Shown here piece by piece: positions 40,510-52,600 of a DNA stretch of 64,000 bases. The notes beneath the pieces were generated by a model. That model worked only from the letters and a program-made list of their open reading frames with translations, was not told the origin of the DNA and did no database searches. Both the position numbers and the translations under genes were made by a program. The stretch's first letter is position 1. Each line of letters opens with the position of its first letter. The stretch covers positions 16,442,874-16,506,873 of the forward strand of contig OY365807.1 of the NCBI GenBank assembly GCA_959347315.1, written 5' to 3'. This DNA comes from Bimastos eiseni. Lineage: Eukaryota > Annelida > Clitellata > Crassiclitellata > Lumbricidae.

Positions 40510-40736
40510 TTACAATACAATACAATACAACTCGGCATTTATAACGTGCTTTATCACGACAAGTCGTGCTCGAAAGCGCGCACGTCGCCGCGACGCAACT
40601 GCAGATGTAATGCAGAGCAATTGTGTGCAAAAGACAAGCTCAAGGTCCTTACGTGCAGTGACGCCCCGGACGAGAGCGCTCAGCTCACACTGAACGTTAC
40701 GGGCTGACCGCTTTAACCGCTCGGCCACCATGCCAC
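40510..40736 (-). mobile_element. tRNA-derived SINE, family A, copy 3, with LINE-like tail
   Basis: On the minus strand it starts GGTGGCCGAGCGGTTAA, a perfect A box, followed by GCGGTCAGCC as in copy 1. The B box region is deleted. The body keeps CACAATTGCTCTGCA. The 3-prime end ATAAAGCACGTTATAAATGC plus (TATTG)n resembles the 3-prime end of the LINE at 45270-45355. Confidence 0.85.
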
Positions 40737-40954
40737 AAAAATGCACAAAGCAGCTTTCACTCTTAATATCATTTAAGACCTTTTCATCTCTCGTCACGAC
40801 TATTACAGCTTTGTACTCTACTATCCGGCCTATGTGCATCGACGCTGCAACCATCGATCTTAATTTCTACACGTTGCTTGTCGTTTAATATGGAGTTTAG
40901 CCATTTAAACCCCTTAGGCCTATAAGGAAGGCATTTAAAGATATAATGTTATTT

Positions 40955-41210
40955 GTGAGGCCGTTTGTACACTGAGCGTGTGCCAGACTGGGGCTATCAC
41001 TCTGCAAGCGAATATGAAAATGAAAATGGAAATGAAGTTCAGATTGACAGAGCTGGGCGTACATCCACCGTAACTCCACGACGACGAACTGTCAGTTCAA
41101 ACTTCAAGTGTCTCTTGCCCATAGTGCTTTTAAACGTGCTGGAATCCGGAGCGCTCCTGAGTAGTAACCTTGACGCTATATAAATCTGTGTAATGAATGA
41201 ATGAATAGTT
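40955..41210 (+). mobile_element. LINE or SINE 3-prime end
   Basis: Ends in GACGCTATATAAATCTG followed by (AATG)n, the form of the 3-prime ends of CR1-like LINEs. The upstream part has no recognisable protein motif. Confidence 0.5.
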
Positions 41211-41261
41211 ATTTTGCTTGCTGCTTGCAAAATACTTACAATATCAGATAAAGTTATCCCG

Positions 41262-41315
41262 GCGATTTATCGTATGAGTTGTTGGAATTTGGGACGCTAA
41301 AACGATAAATCGCCG
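41262..41315. repeat. Inverted repeat, 13 bp arms
   Basis: GGCGATTTATCGT at 41262-41274 and its exact complement ACGATAAATCGCC at 41303-41315 enclose 28 bp. It could be a hairpin or the abutting ends of a lost MITE. Confidence 0.75.
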
Positions 41316-41411
41316 TTATCCCATTGCAAACTGCTTATTTGCCAGTTGTTGCAGCGACGCCATTATATCCCCGAAATAGAAGTTTGTTTACGTCACAGAA
41401 AAGTCGGTCTA

Positions 41412-41568
41412 CTATTGGTCAAACACGTCGAGGGAACGAGTTGTTATCTCGTGCGCACGACTTATTAAGTCGAGGGAACGAGATATTAACTCGTTCCCAC
41501 GACTTAGTAAGTCGTGGGAACGAGTTGTTATCTCGTGCGCACGAGATACAAACTCGTGCGCACGAGAT
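41412..41568. repeat. Palindromic CTCGTG/GGAACGAG array
   Basis: Alternating units CTCGTGCGCACGAG and GTGGGAACGAG with TTATTAA-like spacers, in both orientations. Positions 41490-41524 form a 35 bp palindrome with a single central unpaired base. The array stays open in one plus frame. Confidence 0.9.
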
Positions 41569-42940
41569 AAAATATTCTTCTTTCCATGTCCCTTTAGGGG
41601 CTCCGTAGATTCATTCCTTCGCGATTAATAAACAAAACTAAGGTATTTAGTGTACTAGGTCGTTCATTAAAAACATTCGGGGAGGATCCGCTGCTTGACT
41701 TGAGTGATAAAATTAAAAATTGTATAATCTTGAATTTATGTTACTCTACTGCATTATATGGCAAATGTTGCAACGAAGCAAACAGCGCGTGATTTTGTTA
41801 TTTATAAAGCGAAAACGCTGTTTGTTTAGTGCCAAAAGGATTGACAAATAATTTGTTCAAACTCTACGGTATGATCAACACTAGAATATTATACTTACCC
41901 GAGCTATTTTTTTCCAATTTTATTGTATATAATTCAAAGTGTACAATTTGAATGACGTTTACTCTGTACTCACCAGCGTAGAAGTGGATGTGTGTTTCAT
42001 GTTTGGTTGATTTATACTTGGCACTTGCACCACCGCGATGGTGATTGTGCAAGCGTAAGGCAATTTGCATAACAGTGATAGAATTTTGCGTCTTCTTGAA
42101 TGAGTTATATATTTTCCCTGGATCCCACTTAGTCCCAGGTTTTCCGAATGAAAAATTGACAACTGCGTTTGAAATAGAATTTTTTAACCAATTGTTCTTT
42201 TAGTTTGAGTGACTACGATTTAACCTGAACCAGATAGGGTATGGATTTCGATTATCGTCCACGATTGTTCCACCTTTATGACAGATCGTATCATGGCCCT
42301 AAATAATAAAACACGGAATAGGTGTGTCATTACTTTTGTCATGCATTAAAAAGGACTTGATCGGTGCCAGGTTAGTTTCTGAGGGCATAAATTAATGAGG
42401 TAGTATTAATGATAATGGTGGTCAGAGGATAGCACAGGAGCAGCGGAAAACCAGGATAGAATAGCTTGGAAAGTTCAGGCTTTAGTGCTGATTGGATAGC
42501 TGCAGAGGTATGGAATAGGGGGATGATTAACATGTGATAGGGGAATATGTGAATCCATGGGTGAAGATCTTTTAGTTAAATCTAAAGTGCTATTGCAGTT
42601 TGGATTAAGGAATAGTTGCCTATATAATTTCAACTATGGAGGAGACTGGATGATGTGAAAGAGTAGAGTATGTTGAAAACCAGGCAGATCTAGACAGTTG
42701 TATAGCTTATAGATGAATGTTAGTTGGTTAAAGAGCATTGTAATGTACACATCGAGAGATTTTAAGCCAATGACTTTTGAGAACTTGGGTTATTATTGAT
42801 TGTCAACAAGATGTTTTATGCATGACAAGTTAATGTTATACAAAAGGTAAATTGAAACAGTCAAGTTGGAGTACACATGTAAGATTGGATACAGTTCAGG
42901 CGACCTATTAATCAAGTATTAAGTGAAGTCATTGAAGGTA
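41569..42940. other. Non-coding stretch
   Basis: No gene recognised between the palindrome array and the LINE remains. Confidence 0.5.
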
Positions 42941-44724
42941 ATGAATATGTGATAAGTGAATACCTCTTTGACCTGTATGATTCAACAATGGAAAGCCTTC
43001 TGGACAGTCGTGGCCCTCAGAGAAAACTAGTTGTACGAAAAGTACCTGACTGCCCATGTTTCGATGGAGACTGTGCTCCCTTGAAAAAACTAACTCGCCG
43101 CCTCGAGCGCCACTTCCGTCACTCGCCATCAAAAGAGAAGGAACACACCTGGCGATTCCAGGTTAAAGCACAGCGTCATCCATTTCAACAAAACGGTCCA
43201 ACTACCTTCGAAACAACATCGAATGTGCTCAAGGAAATGGTCGAACAATTTGGAAATCAATCAACACCCTACTCACCCCGCCCGAAGACTCATCCTAACT
43301 AATCTCACCAGACACACTTCTTGACTACTTTGAGCGCAAAATCAACACAATTCGTGAATTGACAAAAGACACACCAACTCCGGATTTTTCAGCCATACCA
43401 CCTCTGTTCACTCACTGTGCAAGTTTGATGAAGTCACCGCTGCTGAAGTGAAAAACTCCTATGCAACTCCTCGACGAAACAGTGGATTCTGCTTCCACCT
43501 GGCTGCTTAAATCGCTCTCCTCCATCTTCGCCCCAATCCTCGCCGTTCTCATCACTGTTTCCATAACCCAGTCATCTCTACCAACTAAACACAAATGAGC
43601 CATCATTCGACCCCGCGTCAAGAAGCCAGGCCTTGACCCAACAGACTCAGCCAGTTACCGTCCCATCTCGAATCTGTCTTTTATCTCGAAACTGGTCGAG
43701 TGGGTTATCCACAGGCAATTATCCGACTACACGGAATCACATCATCTACTACCCTCCACACAGTCGGGGCTTCCATCACAATCATTCCACTGAAACAGCA
43801 GTCATCAAAGTTTACAATGATATTGTCCTGGCCCTGGACTCTGGTTTCATCGCTGCCCTACTACTCCTAGATTTTTTGACTGCCTTCAACTGCATGGACC
43901 ATACAATCCTCCTTGAAATTTTCATAGTACAATTCGGCGTCACTGCTTCAGCTGTCTGGTGGATCACCTCATTCTTATCTTCGAGGTCACACAGCGTTAA
44001 ATTCAGCGGAAGCTCATCCAAAACCTTCTCGGTCTTCTTCGGAGTGCCTCAAGGATCTATTCTCGGCCCACTCCTATTCGTCTTGTACACATCAAACATC
44101 ATCAACATCGCATCGCAGTACGACATCACCATTCATCTATACGCTGACGATACCCAGTTATACATAAAGCTCCTTGGAAAAAACATCGACAACATCAAAG
44201 TTAAAATGGCATCATGCATCCAGGATATTCAATCCTGGTGCGCATCCATACGCCTCCATTGAACGCCTCCAAGACTGAACTCATCTGGTTTGAACGGCGA
44301 AACAGCACGATTGTGGACGACACAATCAAAAATCTCAACATTGATGCAAGCTGTTCCATCACACCCTCCGATGTAGTCCGTGACCTCGGTGTATTTCTGG
44401 ATAGTAAGCTGAACATGACCCACCACATATCCACCATCGCTAGAGCATGCTTTTTCCAAGTGCGTCGAATTCGACAAGTGAAACGCTGCCTGAATGAAAA
44501 CTGCCTCCGTATCCTCGTCCAGGCTCTCGTCATTTCTCACCTGGATTATTGCATCTCCATCCTCTCTGGACTTCCTGCGTCAGCACTGCAGCTTACTCCT
44601 TGCGACCACATCACACCATCCCCCCCATGCAACAACATTTGTTTGTATATGCTTACCTGGTTACCTTGTGCTAAAATAACCCCAAATAAAGTAGCTAAGA
44701 TCAAGCAGCTAATGTGGTTTGCCC

Positions 44725-44915
44725 TTAACAATGGGCTTAAACACTTTTTAAACTTCCTTAACAATGGAAAAATAAGTTAAGCGTCAAAACATTCACGTCT
44801 TTTACGTTGGGCTTAAACACTTTTAGAACTTACTTAGTGATGGGCAAATAAGTTGAGCCTCAAAACATTCACGTTTTTATAATGGGCCTAAACACTTTTA
44901 GAACTTACATGTAGT
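44725..44915. repeat. Tandem repeat of about 80 bp inside the LINE
   Basis: Two and a half copies with the blocks GGGCTTAAACACTTTT, AACTTACTTA and GTCAAAACATTCACG or CTCAAAACATTCACG. It separates two parts of the LINE frame. Confidence 0.85.
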
Positions 44916-44984
44916 ATGTTTAAATTAGAATGGTGTGACATCAACTCATAAAATAATAACACCCTAAACAAGTGTCATTGTTCG

Positions 44985-45065
44985 GGGGAGAATGTCCGAA
45001 GGATATTGTCCGGATGGGGGGGGGATTGTCCAGGGGATAATGTCCAGGGGGATATTGTCCTGATA
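44985..45065. repeat. ATTGTCC/GGGGGA minisatellite
   Basis: Five or six units of the type GGGGGATATTGTCC, or GGGGGATAATGTCC, in tandem. Confidence 0.85.
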
Positions 45066-45360
45066 CCGTTGCCTCTGCCTCAAGAGGACTCCGTTCATCT
45101 ACGCGTGGGACTTTACCATACCTTGCACTAACAAGAAGTTTGGGAACCTTGCATTCTCAGTTGCAGGACCCACAGAATGGAATAGTCTCCCGATTACAGT
45201 CCGTCAAGCAACAACCGTTGCACTTTTCAAGACAAAACTAAAGACCTGCCTATTCTACATGATCTATGATTAAGAATGCAGCACAGCATGCTTTTGTGCA
45301 AGACTTGTCTTGTCAAAGCACGGTATAAATGCCTAGTTTTATCGTGTATTGTATGGTAAA

Positions 45361-45779
45361 TGAGTGGTTTTGCCAGCAAAGACTAGGTCCTGTTGAGGTT
45401 GATTCATAGCTTGTATAGTGATGCACATGTGAATAGAGGTCAGTGGGAGAATGGTATGGAGGATTAGTTAGTTTGTTTTGTTGTTCACAAATCCAATTCT
45501 GTGAAATTCTATTTTGAAGAGTTTAGGCATATTAGGTTGAGGACTTTGACGTAATGTGAATTATGACAACAACACTACAGATGTGATTAGATTAGCACTT
45601 GTTCTGTGGACTTTTGGTGATGTTGGTAACTAAAGATAGAGCTCACTATTGCAAATGTCGTTTATCATGTGTGCTATGTGCTGAACTAATAATGTTTTGC
45701 AATATTACTGAACTAGGGCTTCATATGGATGATGATAATCTTAGTCATTGTTACTGATTATTATCTTTTTTTACTCCAG
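45361..45779 (+). other. Upstream region of the SOCS-box gene
   Basis: Probably intron or 5-prime flank, ending in a good acceptor (pyrimidine tract, then ctccag). No TATA box or CpG-rich promoter stands out. Confidence 0.45.
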
Positions 45780-45817
45780 GTGCTTCCTGTGCGACACAAT
45801 TCATTCTTGAAGAAAAG

Positions 45818-47132
45818 ATGGATGATATGTTTGGAATGCTTTTCGGCAGCCTTACTCCGGAGGTGAAGCTGCGAACAGCTGTAGAAAACAGGATGCTAGA
45901 CAGTGTCGTTAAGCTTATAGAAGAGAATGACTCTACCCTGATCAATACTCCACTGTATACTGAAAACCGAAGGACAGCCTTGCATCTAGCCTGCGAGAAG
46001 GGTGACCAAAATTTGGTTCAGATTCTTATTGACGCTGGTGCAGATGTAAATGCAATGGACCTTTTCAGCTTGACTCCTCTGACGCTATCACTGCGTACTC
46101 GCAATGACAAATGCGCCCAGCTTATCTTGCAGAATTCTTCCTGGCACCCTGAAATGATCTGGCAAGGAGAGGAGAATATTTTGGGGACGCCGAGACCCCG
46201 TTGGAGCACTTACTCTGAGGACATTCTCTGCTTCATGGTGATTGGAACACCGTATTTTCTCCTTGTTGCAAATCTAGGACAAATTCAAATCAGTTGTTTT
46301 ATGGAACTGTGTGAACGTTATCAGCGACTCACAAAGGCATTCTATCTCACAGGGAACCAGCTGCCAACGGGACATGTGTTGCAGGTATCAGCGCCATTTT
46401 AAATGGTTTCTACTGACTTTTATCTCATTTCGTTTAACTCTTGAGTTTAAATCAACAAGACATGAAGGGAGGCAGATAGAGATGCAATATCAGGCAAGTA
46501 CATGGTTAGACTGGAGGGAGGGAGTTAGAGAGGCAGGTTGAAAGGCTGGGAGGGAGTTTGGGTCGAGTCTGGAAGAGAGGGCAATTGAGAATGGAAGGGT
46601 GAAAGACAGAAGTGGAAGGTGGAAGGCTTTAAGAAGGAAGAGAAATGGGCTAGAAATGAGAATTGGAAGAAGGAAGCAGCACTGAGAGGTGGAAGTAAAG
46701 CAAGCAGGAAGAAACGAATTGAGGCAACCAAACAAGGAAAGACAGAAAAAGGGAACAAGACAGAGAGCAATAGAGATGTGCTACAAACAGGGATCAATGA
46801 AACATTTTCTGCAGAAGATACACAATGTAATGTAATATACTGAACTACAATACTGAAGCATTGCGCGTGGGAGCTTCTACACTTTAATGTTTTATTTTCA
46901 AGTTCGTGTAAGGTAGACTTTATCAGAGATATTGTTATTGTAGCTAAGTCTCAATTCTGCCAATTTAAGCCAGTGGATCCGTGCGATACAAGGAGTTCAG
47001 CCATTGCAGCACTATGCGAGAATTGCTGTTCGACGAAGTCTGAACAAGAATGTATTCTACAGTGCCCAACGTCTTCCTATTCCTGTTGCCATTCAAAAGT
47101 ACCTTTATTTTGCTGATGAAATGCCAGTTTGA
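45818..47132 (+). CDS. Ankyrin repeat and SOCS box-containing protein (ASB-like)
   Basis: Two exons, 45818-46384 and 46974-47132, join in phase 0 (CAG then TGG) to a 241-residue protein. Residues about 14-112 form three ankyrin-type repeats; the best is RRTALHLACEKGDQNLVQIL followed by IDAGADVNAMD. The last exon encodes a SOCS-box-like tail: LQHYARIAVRRSLNKNVFYS, then a Leu-Pro-Ile-Pro segment and a final KYLYF. In ASB proteins the ankyrin repeats hold a substrate and the SOCS box recruits Elongin B/C and Cullin 5 for ubiquitination; that function is inferred from the family. Residues 110-189 do not look like ankyrin repeats and are rich in aromatics and Leu. A splice acceptor at 45778-45779 precedes the ATG and the frame is open up to it, so there is at least one upstream exon, non-coding or coding. 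The last acceptor has a weak pyrimidine tract. I cannot assign a numbered ASB orthologue. Confidence 0.82.
46385..46973 (+). other. Intron of the SOCS-box gene
   Basis: Contains a purine-rich stretch (46500-46790, GGGAGGGAG and GGAAG units) that creates long meaningless frames on both strands. Confidence 0.65.
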
Positions 47133-48100
47133 TATTTGTCATTTGAGAGACAAACATTTTCTTTAGTAAGGAAACGTTAGGATGGCTTTCTTTTTGACAT
47201 TAAGTTACATCTTGATATTTGAACATCTCTCACTCTGTTTTGTTAGTATAATCATACTATGGACCATTTTATCTGTGAGAAAATAATGCTTAACATTAGT
47301 ATACCCTGAAATGTTTGAATTTGTTGGCAAGGACACTGAAATATTTCGAAATGTGTTCATTTTTAAAGATGCAAACTTTATTTTGTTCCACAAGTGATCG
47401 CACAAGAATGTTAGAAAATATAATTCAACAACTCTAAGCAATATTATTGAACTCCAGTTTATGTGTTGATAATTAGGAGGAGTTCGGTATTTGATTATCA
47501 TCTTGAGTAAATCGTGACTACAGTACTTTACACAATGTTAGTGAAAAAATACAGTTCTCTAGGACAGTTAATAATTTATCTTTGTCAACCCTGAGCAAAC
47601 ACTGTGTGCTCTAGCATCAATCACTGCATCATGTAAAGATAATTGCTTGTTTACTGTTTAATTCTTAGATTGTACTTGATATTTTGCAGTAGTGTAGTGG
47701 TGTGCTAGAATTTATAGCCTGTTTCACTCTTACATCATCCCACATCCACCATCAACAACGATTTCAACAAAAGAACTATGTTATCTACTCGGCTGACCAC
47801 TGGATTCTGCCCTGATGCTAACATTTACACACCAAACAAATTCACTCTTGTGGACTAGCTTTGGTATAAACCCAGTAAATGATTAACTCTATTAGATGTT
47901 GTATCCTTCTAATTTATTAGGATTTGTATCATTCTAATTTATTAGGATTTGTAGCTATTTATTATTGTAAAACGATTGGTTGATTGATTAAATTCTGTAA
48001 CATTCACACAATGGCTGTGCAGGAGACGTGTGATAAAAGTTAATGTTTTTTTAAAGTATTGATATCAAATTGGTGTCAAAAGGAAATGATTAATTAAATA
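47133..48100. other. 3-prime flank of the SOCS-box gene
   Basis: AT-rich; includes a twofold repeat TTCTAATTTATTAGGATTTG at about 47910-47952. No gene seen. Confidence 0.55.
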
Positions 48101-48104
48101 CCTT

Positions 48105-48290
48105 GTGCTGTCAGTTCGTTGAACTCTAGCGACCTTCTCCATTTCTTTTTTTCCGAAGTCGTGTCCCTCAGTTCCTCTATGTTCATTCCGGTATTTACGT
48201 GTTTCTCGTCCATCCATTTTTTCCTTGAGTGCCCTCTTTTCTTCCTTGCTTCTCCACGAGCCAGCTCATTTCCAGTTCATTAATTACTTA
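48105..48290 (-). mobile_element. LINE C-terminal fragment
   Basis: On the minus strand the frame GMNIEELRDTTSEKKKWRRS, then LEFNELTAQG, resembles the last residues of RTE-like or similar reverse transcriptases. Upstream frames are broken. Confidence 0.5.
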
Positions 48291-48597
48291 ATAAATTATA
48301 GGAAGTGTGAAAGATTGAGTAAAATTCTTAGCACTAATTGAAAGCCAACTTATATAATTGGGAAACTTTGTCAGTCACATGTGAGGGGGGGGCAGTATGA
48401 TTTCAAATTGACAAACATATTATGAACCAACTACATGGCAGTTCATCTAATCCAAGTTGATTAACTGCTCCTAATTCTAATTCCTACCGACTAGCATCAC
48501 AATTTGGTTATTCTATTTTATTAGCAACTGAACTATTCATGCCCATCTCTGAGGGCTGACATCTACTCTGAGGACTGACAAACCACTCTTGTATGTG

Positions 48598-48764
48598 CAG
48601 GGCTGTACCAAAGTGGGCCATGGCCCAGGGCGCAAATATGGAAAGGGCGCAAATTTCAGGAAGGGGGAATAACTTATTATTCCATAAAATGCACTATTTA
48701 AAAAATGTGGGAGCGCCAGATTGATGCTAGGCACAGGGCGCAATTATAGCTCGGTACGGCCCTG
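48598..48764. mobile_element. Short MITE (167 bp)
   Basis: Inverted ends CAGGGCTGTACCAAAG and (complement) CAGGGCCGTACCGAGC. Interior repeats GGGCGCAAAT and GGGCGCAATT. Flanks tatgtg and tacgtg could be a worn target duplication. Confidence 0.75.
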
Positions 48765-49654
48765 TACGTGTATGTGGAGGGTATAAGGATATGAAATCAG
48801 TTCATACCCACGAGATTAGCTTTAAGGATTGCTTTCTTCTGTGTTCAAAATATGCAGCAGTATGCTCTAAAATACGTCGGACGTACTTAAAATGGTATCT
48901 GCTGATGGGCAATTAATATTAATGTACATTTGCCTTTATACTGAAATAATAAAAAAATGACAATTATTTGAATGAGTTTGTTATTAATGTTTTTAATTAT
49001 TATGATTTTTTTTAAAAACATAACTTCAGAATTAAAAGCATCCAGATATGAAATCTGTGTGCGAAATATAACTACGACATGTAGGCTGACTTCTAGAGAA
49101 AATTCGTAGAAGAGCTACCTGTGATTTGGGTTGTAAGGACCTTTGCCTCGCTCACTACTTTTGCCTTGTTGACTCCAGCTCTGACTTTCCTTTGTCCCAC
49201 TCCTTTTGCCTTGCGGACTATATTTGCCTTGCTAAAACGATGGCATTGACGAAGAAGATTGACAACGAAGAAGGCGATGACGACGAAGACGATTAAGAGG
49301 TCGATGACGAAGTCGGTTGAGACACAACGCAAAGACGACCAGACTTGCCTCGGTATAAATTGTAGGCTTCATCTGCATTTTTTTAATTTCTGGCGATTTA
49401 ATATAAATTTATGTTTTTCTATGTTTATTTCTAGGGAATATCTAGGATGTGCAGAGTCTAGTAAGACTAATATATTATCTATTATTAGGGCAATTATAGC
49501 GCTTGTGAACCATACTGAGGCAATCGCATGCGAGATATCGAAATTGAGTAAACCAGCATAAGTCGTAGGCAAACAATCGATTAAATTATCGAGATTGTAA
49601 TTAATATTTGAATATCGCGTTGACGTATTGGTTCTGTTGTTACAGTTCATTGTC
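48765..49654. other. 5-prime flank of hexokinase
   Basis: No gene seen. The segment 49120-49330 has short GACGA and TTTGCCTTG repeats. Confidence 0.5.
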
Positions 49655-52600
49655 ATGCTTTCCGTCGGTCACGTCTGGAACTTGTTCAGGTCTTTCTTGG
49701 ACGGTGAAGGCCGTGCCCAGCAAATCAGCGTAAGGCTTTTCCTAGGATTACAAGACTCGTTTCGAACTACGAGCACTGACTAGGTAGTGTGGATATTAAC
49801 GACACGATCCAAACAATTACTGCTTCCACCGAGAATCCTTGTAGAGATTGCGGAAGTTTCGGTGTCCACATTTCCAGAGGTCATAATGTCCTTCAGCTTG
49901 AATGTCGTGAATGACTTGTCTGAGGCTGATAAATATCTAACTGGTTAAATCGTATTGCATTATTTTGTCTCAAAATTTATTCCAAATAGCACTGACCAAT
50001 CAAAGACAGATTTATTTGATAATTTACTAATGGCCAAATGGAAATAATAATTTGTTAGACCAAACTCTGATGGTGCGTAGCGAATCGTCGGAACACGAAT
50101 CCCCGAAACGCATTTCAGCCATATCCCCGAAATCGATTTTATAAAAGCGAACCGAATTCCCGAAAGTGTTTTGTTTATTATATGATGAGAGAAACCCATA
50201 CCATGGCCCTAAACGACCACCACGACGCCCATGTTGGCTCGCCGCATGCGCATTAGCCTATATTCAAAGTTACAGCAGCAATGCAAGGGTGCTAAATTGC
50301 GATGATTTATTTTATTCATTGAAGATGTTTTATGATTACATAAAATGAAACTAAAACCAGAACAAATACACATGTTGATGCAATATTGGGTTGACATAAC
50401 GCGTCAATTGTTTTAGATATTCATCTGAATTTTAATTCGGGATTTTGACACTGTTTTATAATACTATTTTCATCCTATTTAGCATTTTCGTGGATTTGGG
50501 TTTCGATTATTTGGTTGATCTCAATCTGTGATAGGATATTCAGTTCCAATTTTAAAATACAGCGTGTAAGTCTAGTAAGCTTCAGAACATGCACACTGTT
50601 GAAATACCTGACTTCTACTAATTGGTGTTGTAGGGTTCGGTTTGGATTAGGACATAGGTGTCGGTTATTGTCCGGTTAGGCATTGTGTGAATTGGTTAGG
50701 GTCCATATTAGTGTTATCATTAGATAAAGGCGAAAACCTTAGATATCATTTCTTCATGCGTTGTGTGATGGAATCTTCCTCCACAGAATCAATGCTATTT
50801 ACATGGATACCTCAGCTCCATGGATTGAGGGTAGTCCTTGTCCCCTTTGCTTTATTACATGACTGAACCATGCTTTTTTGGTGCGCATAACAGGCTCCAA
50901 TTGGTGTACTTGCATTTCCAGTGTGTCCATGCTACTTTCATATCTCAAGAAGTTTGCTTGTGCTTTTGTTGTATATTTTGCTCCTGTGTTTGCCTTTTAA
51001 ATCTCCCATTGACCAATTAATCTCCCATTGACCACACCATCTTCACATTGACCGAGAGTCCTGAATAATTTAATTTTCAGGAAACTCCAATAGATTCCTG
51101 GTCATTTTCATATGCAGCTGCTTTCCTGTGGAATTTAGATGAACCCTGAAACAGAATGCGTCCAGTTAAATGGTGATGCTATCCTGAGATTGTTTTCAGG
51201 ACAACCTTTCTTATGCTTTCTTTGTTCCCTTTTCCTTGTTTCCCAATCCAGTTAGTTTCCGTTAACCCCAATATTCAGCCAATCGTTTTATTTTGTCTTG
51301 GTTTTTTTATGATATAGTTAAATGAAATTCTCGACCAGTATAAACACGGTGATGATGTTTATCGAAAGATTCGTGACATCATCGACGCAGAAATGGACAA
51401 AGGATTGTCAAGGAAAATGAACAAAGAGGCCACCGTGAAGATGTTTGTCACTTATGTACAGTCGTTACCGGATGGCACAGGTATTATTATGCTCGTAATC
51501 ATTTAATAAATGACTTAATTTTTTTATCATTGGTCTTAGTAAGTAAGTATTTACTTTCCTGAGTGTATGTCATATATGAACAATCAAAGAATGTACAATG
51601 AGATGTGCTTGAAGCTACGAGCAAATAAGGAGAAAGCAAGCAACAGGAATAGAGTAATTTGTATAATGCGATGTTACCACAGGTTGATGTTGCCGCTTTC
51701 TGGAACCTGTCATAATCATGTTTGCATTGCTTTCAGACAGCTGCATAGAGCCTTTATGTGACTGTTGTAGTTAAGCTTATTTAGGTGGAAGAGTATGAAA
51801 GTGAGCAGTGCCATTGGTTAAGCAATTGTCAAGTGGGATTGACTGATCAATCCATTTTTATGTGCTTGGCACTGTAAGCCATAGTTTGTTATATGTTCTG
51901 CTACTTCTTGTAGTTGACTTTATGCTGCTTAAAATGATTGACTTGCAGCCACTGCACCCTTTCACATTTTATGTCAGGTTTATATTTGGATAAGTGCATG
52001 TATAATTTTGTTTAACTGTAATTGTGAACTTTTGAGTGCTGCCAAGGAGTTTCGTTCAGTTGGCAGATTACCTGATTAAAATATGTGTGCATGTTATTTG
52101 CAGAAACTGGTGATTATCTTGCTCTCGACTTGGGGGGAACGAACTTTCGTGTTCTGCTGATAACCCTAAAGGGGTCAAAGGTCGATATGAAAAATAAAAT
52201 CTATCCAATATCGCAAGAGCTGATGACTGGACAGGGAGATGCAGTATGTATTTATTTTAATTATTCATTTTTTATGTATTTACTGTGGCTGAAGTTTTTG
52301 GCCTTTACTAGTAACAGAGTGTTGCAATATTTTGACTGTTAGACTTTATTATTATTATTATTAGACTTTATTTTTCAGACTACTTTTATCTGAAGATATA
52401 GTTCAAAGAGGCATGCAATAATCTGATGAATAAATTACCATTTCTAATAAATGTAGTTAACATTCTAGATGTGTAAAATTGATTGTAAAATTGATTGTTT
52501 TGTTTTCAGTTGTTTGATCACATTGCAGACTGCATAGCCAACTTCATGAAAGAGCAGAATCTGATGGGGAAAGTGGAGCCACTGCCACTTGGCTTCACTT

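Larger units (their letters stand above)
42950..45360 (+). mobile_element. Broken CR1/L2-like non-LTR retrotransposon
   Basis: Remains of one ORF2 in successive frames: FDLYDSTMESLLDS with an RRLERHFRH segment (42970-43130), a reverse transcriptase core with GVPQGSILGPLLF and LYADDTQLY (about 43640-44260), the thumb region with ASKTELIWF, DVVRDLGVFLDSKL and LDYCISILSGLPAS (44260-44590), then, after a 470 bp interruption, FGNLAFSVAGPTEWNSLP and LFKTKLKTCLF to a stop near 45271. Frameshifts and stops make it a dead copy. The endonuclease domain is not recognisable. The 3-prime end TAAATGCC, GTATTGTATGG is LINE-like. Confidence 0.88.

Noticed and set aside
40442..40854. Minus-strand frames of 62 and 114 codons
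   Set aside because: They cross the SINE at 40510-40736 and have no protein motif.
46490..46843. Long frames on both strands in the intron of the SOCS-box gene
   Set aside because: They come from a purine-rich low-complexity stretch that lacks stops; composition is Ser/Phe/Leu on one strand and Lys/Glu/Arg on the other.
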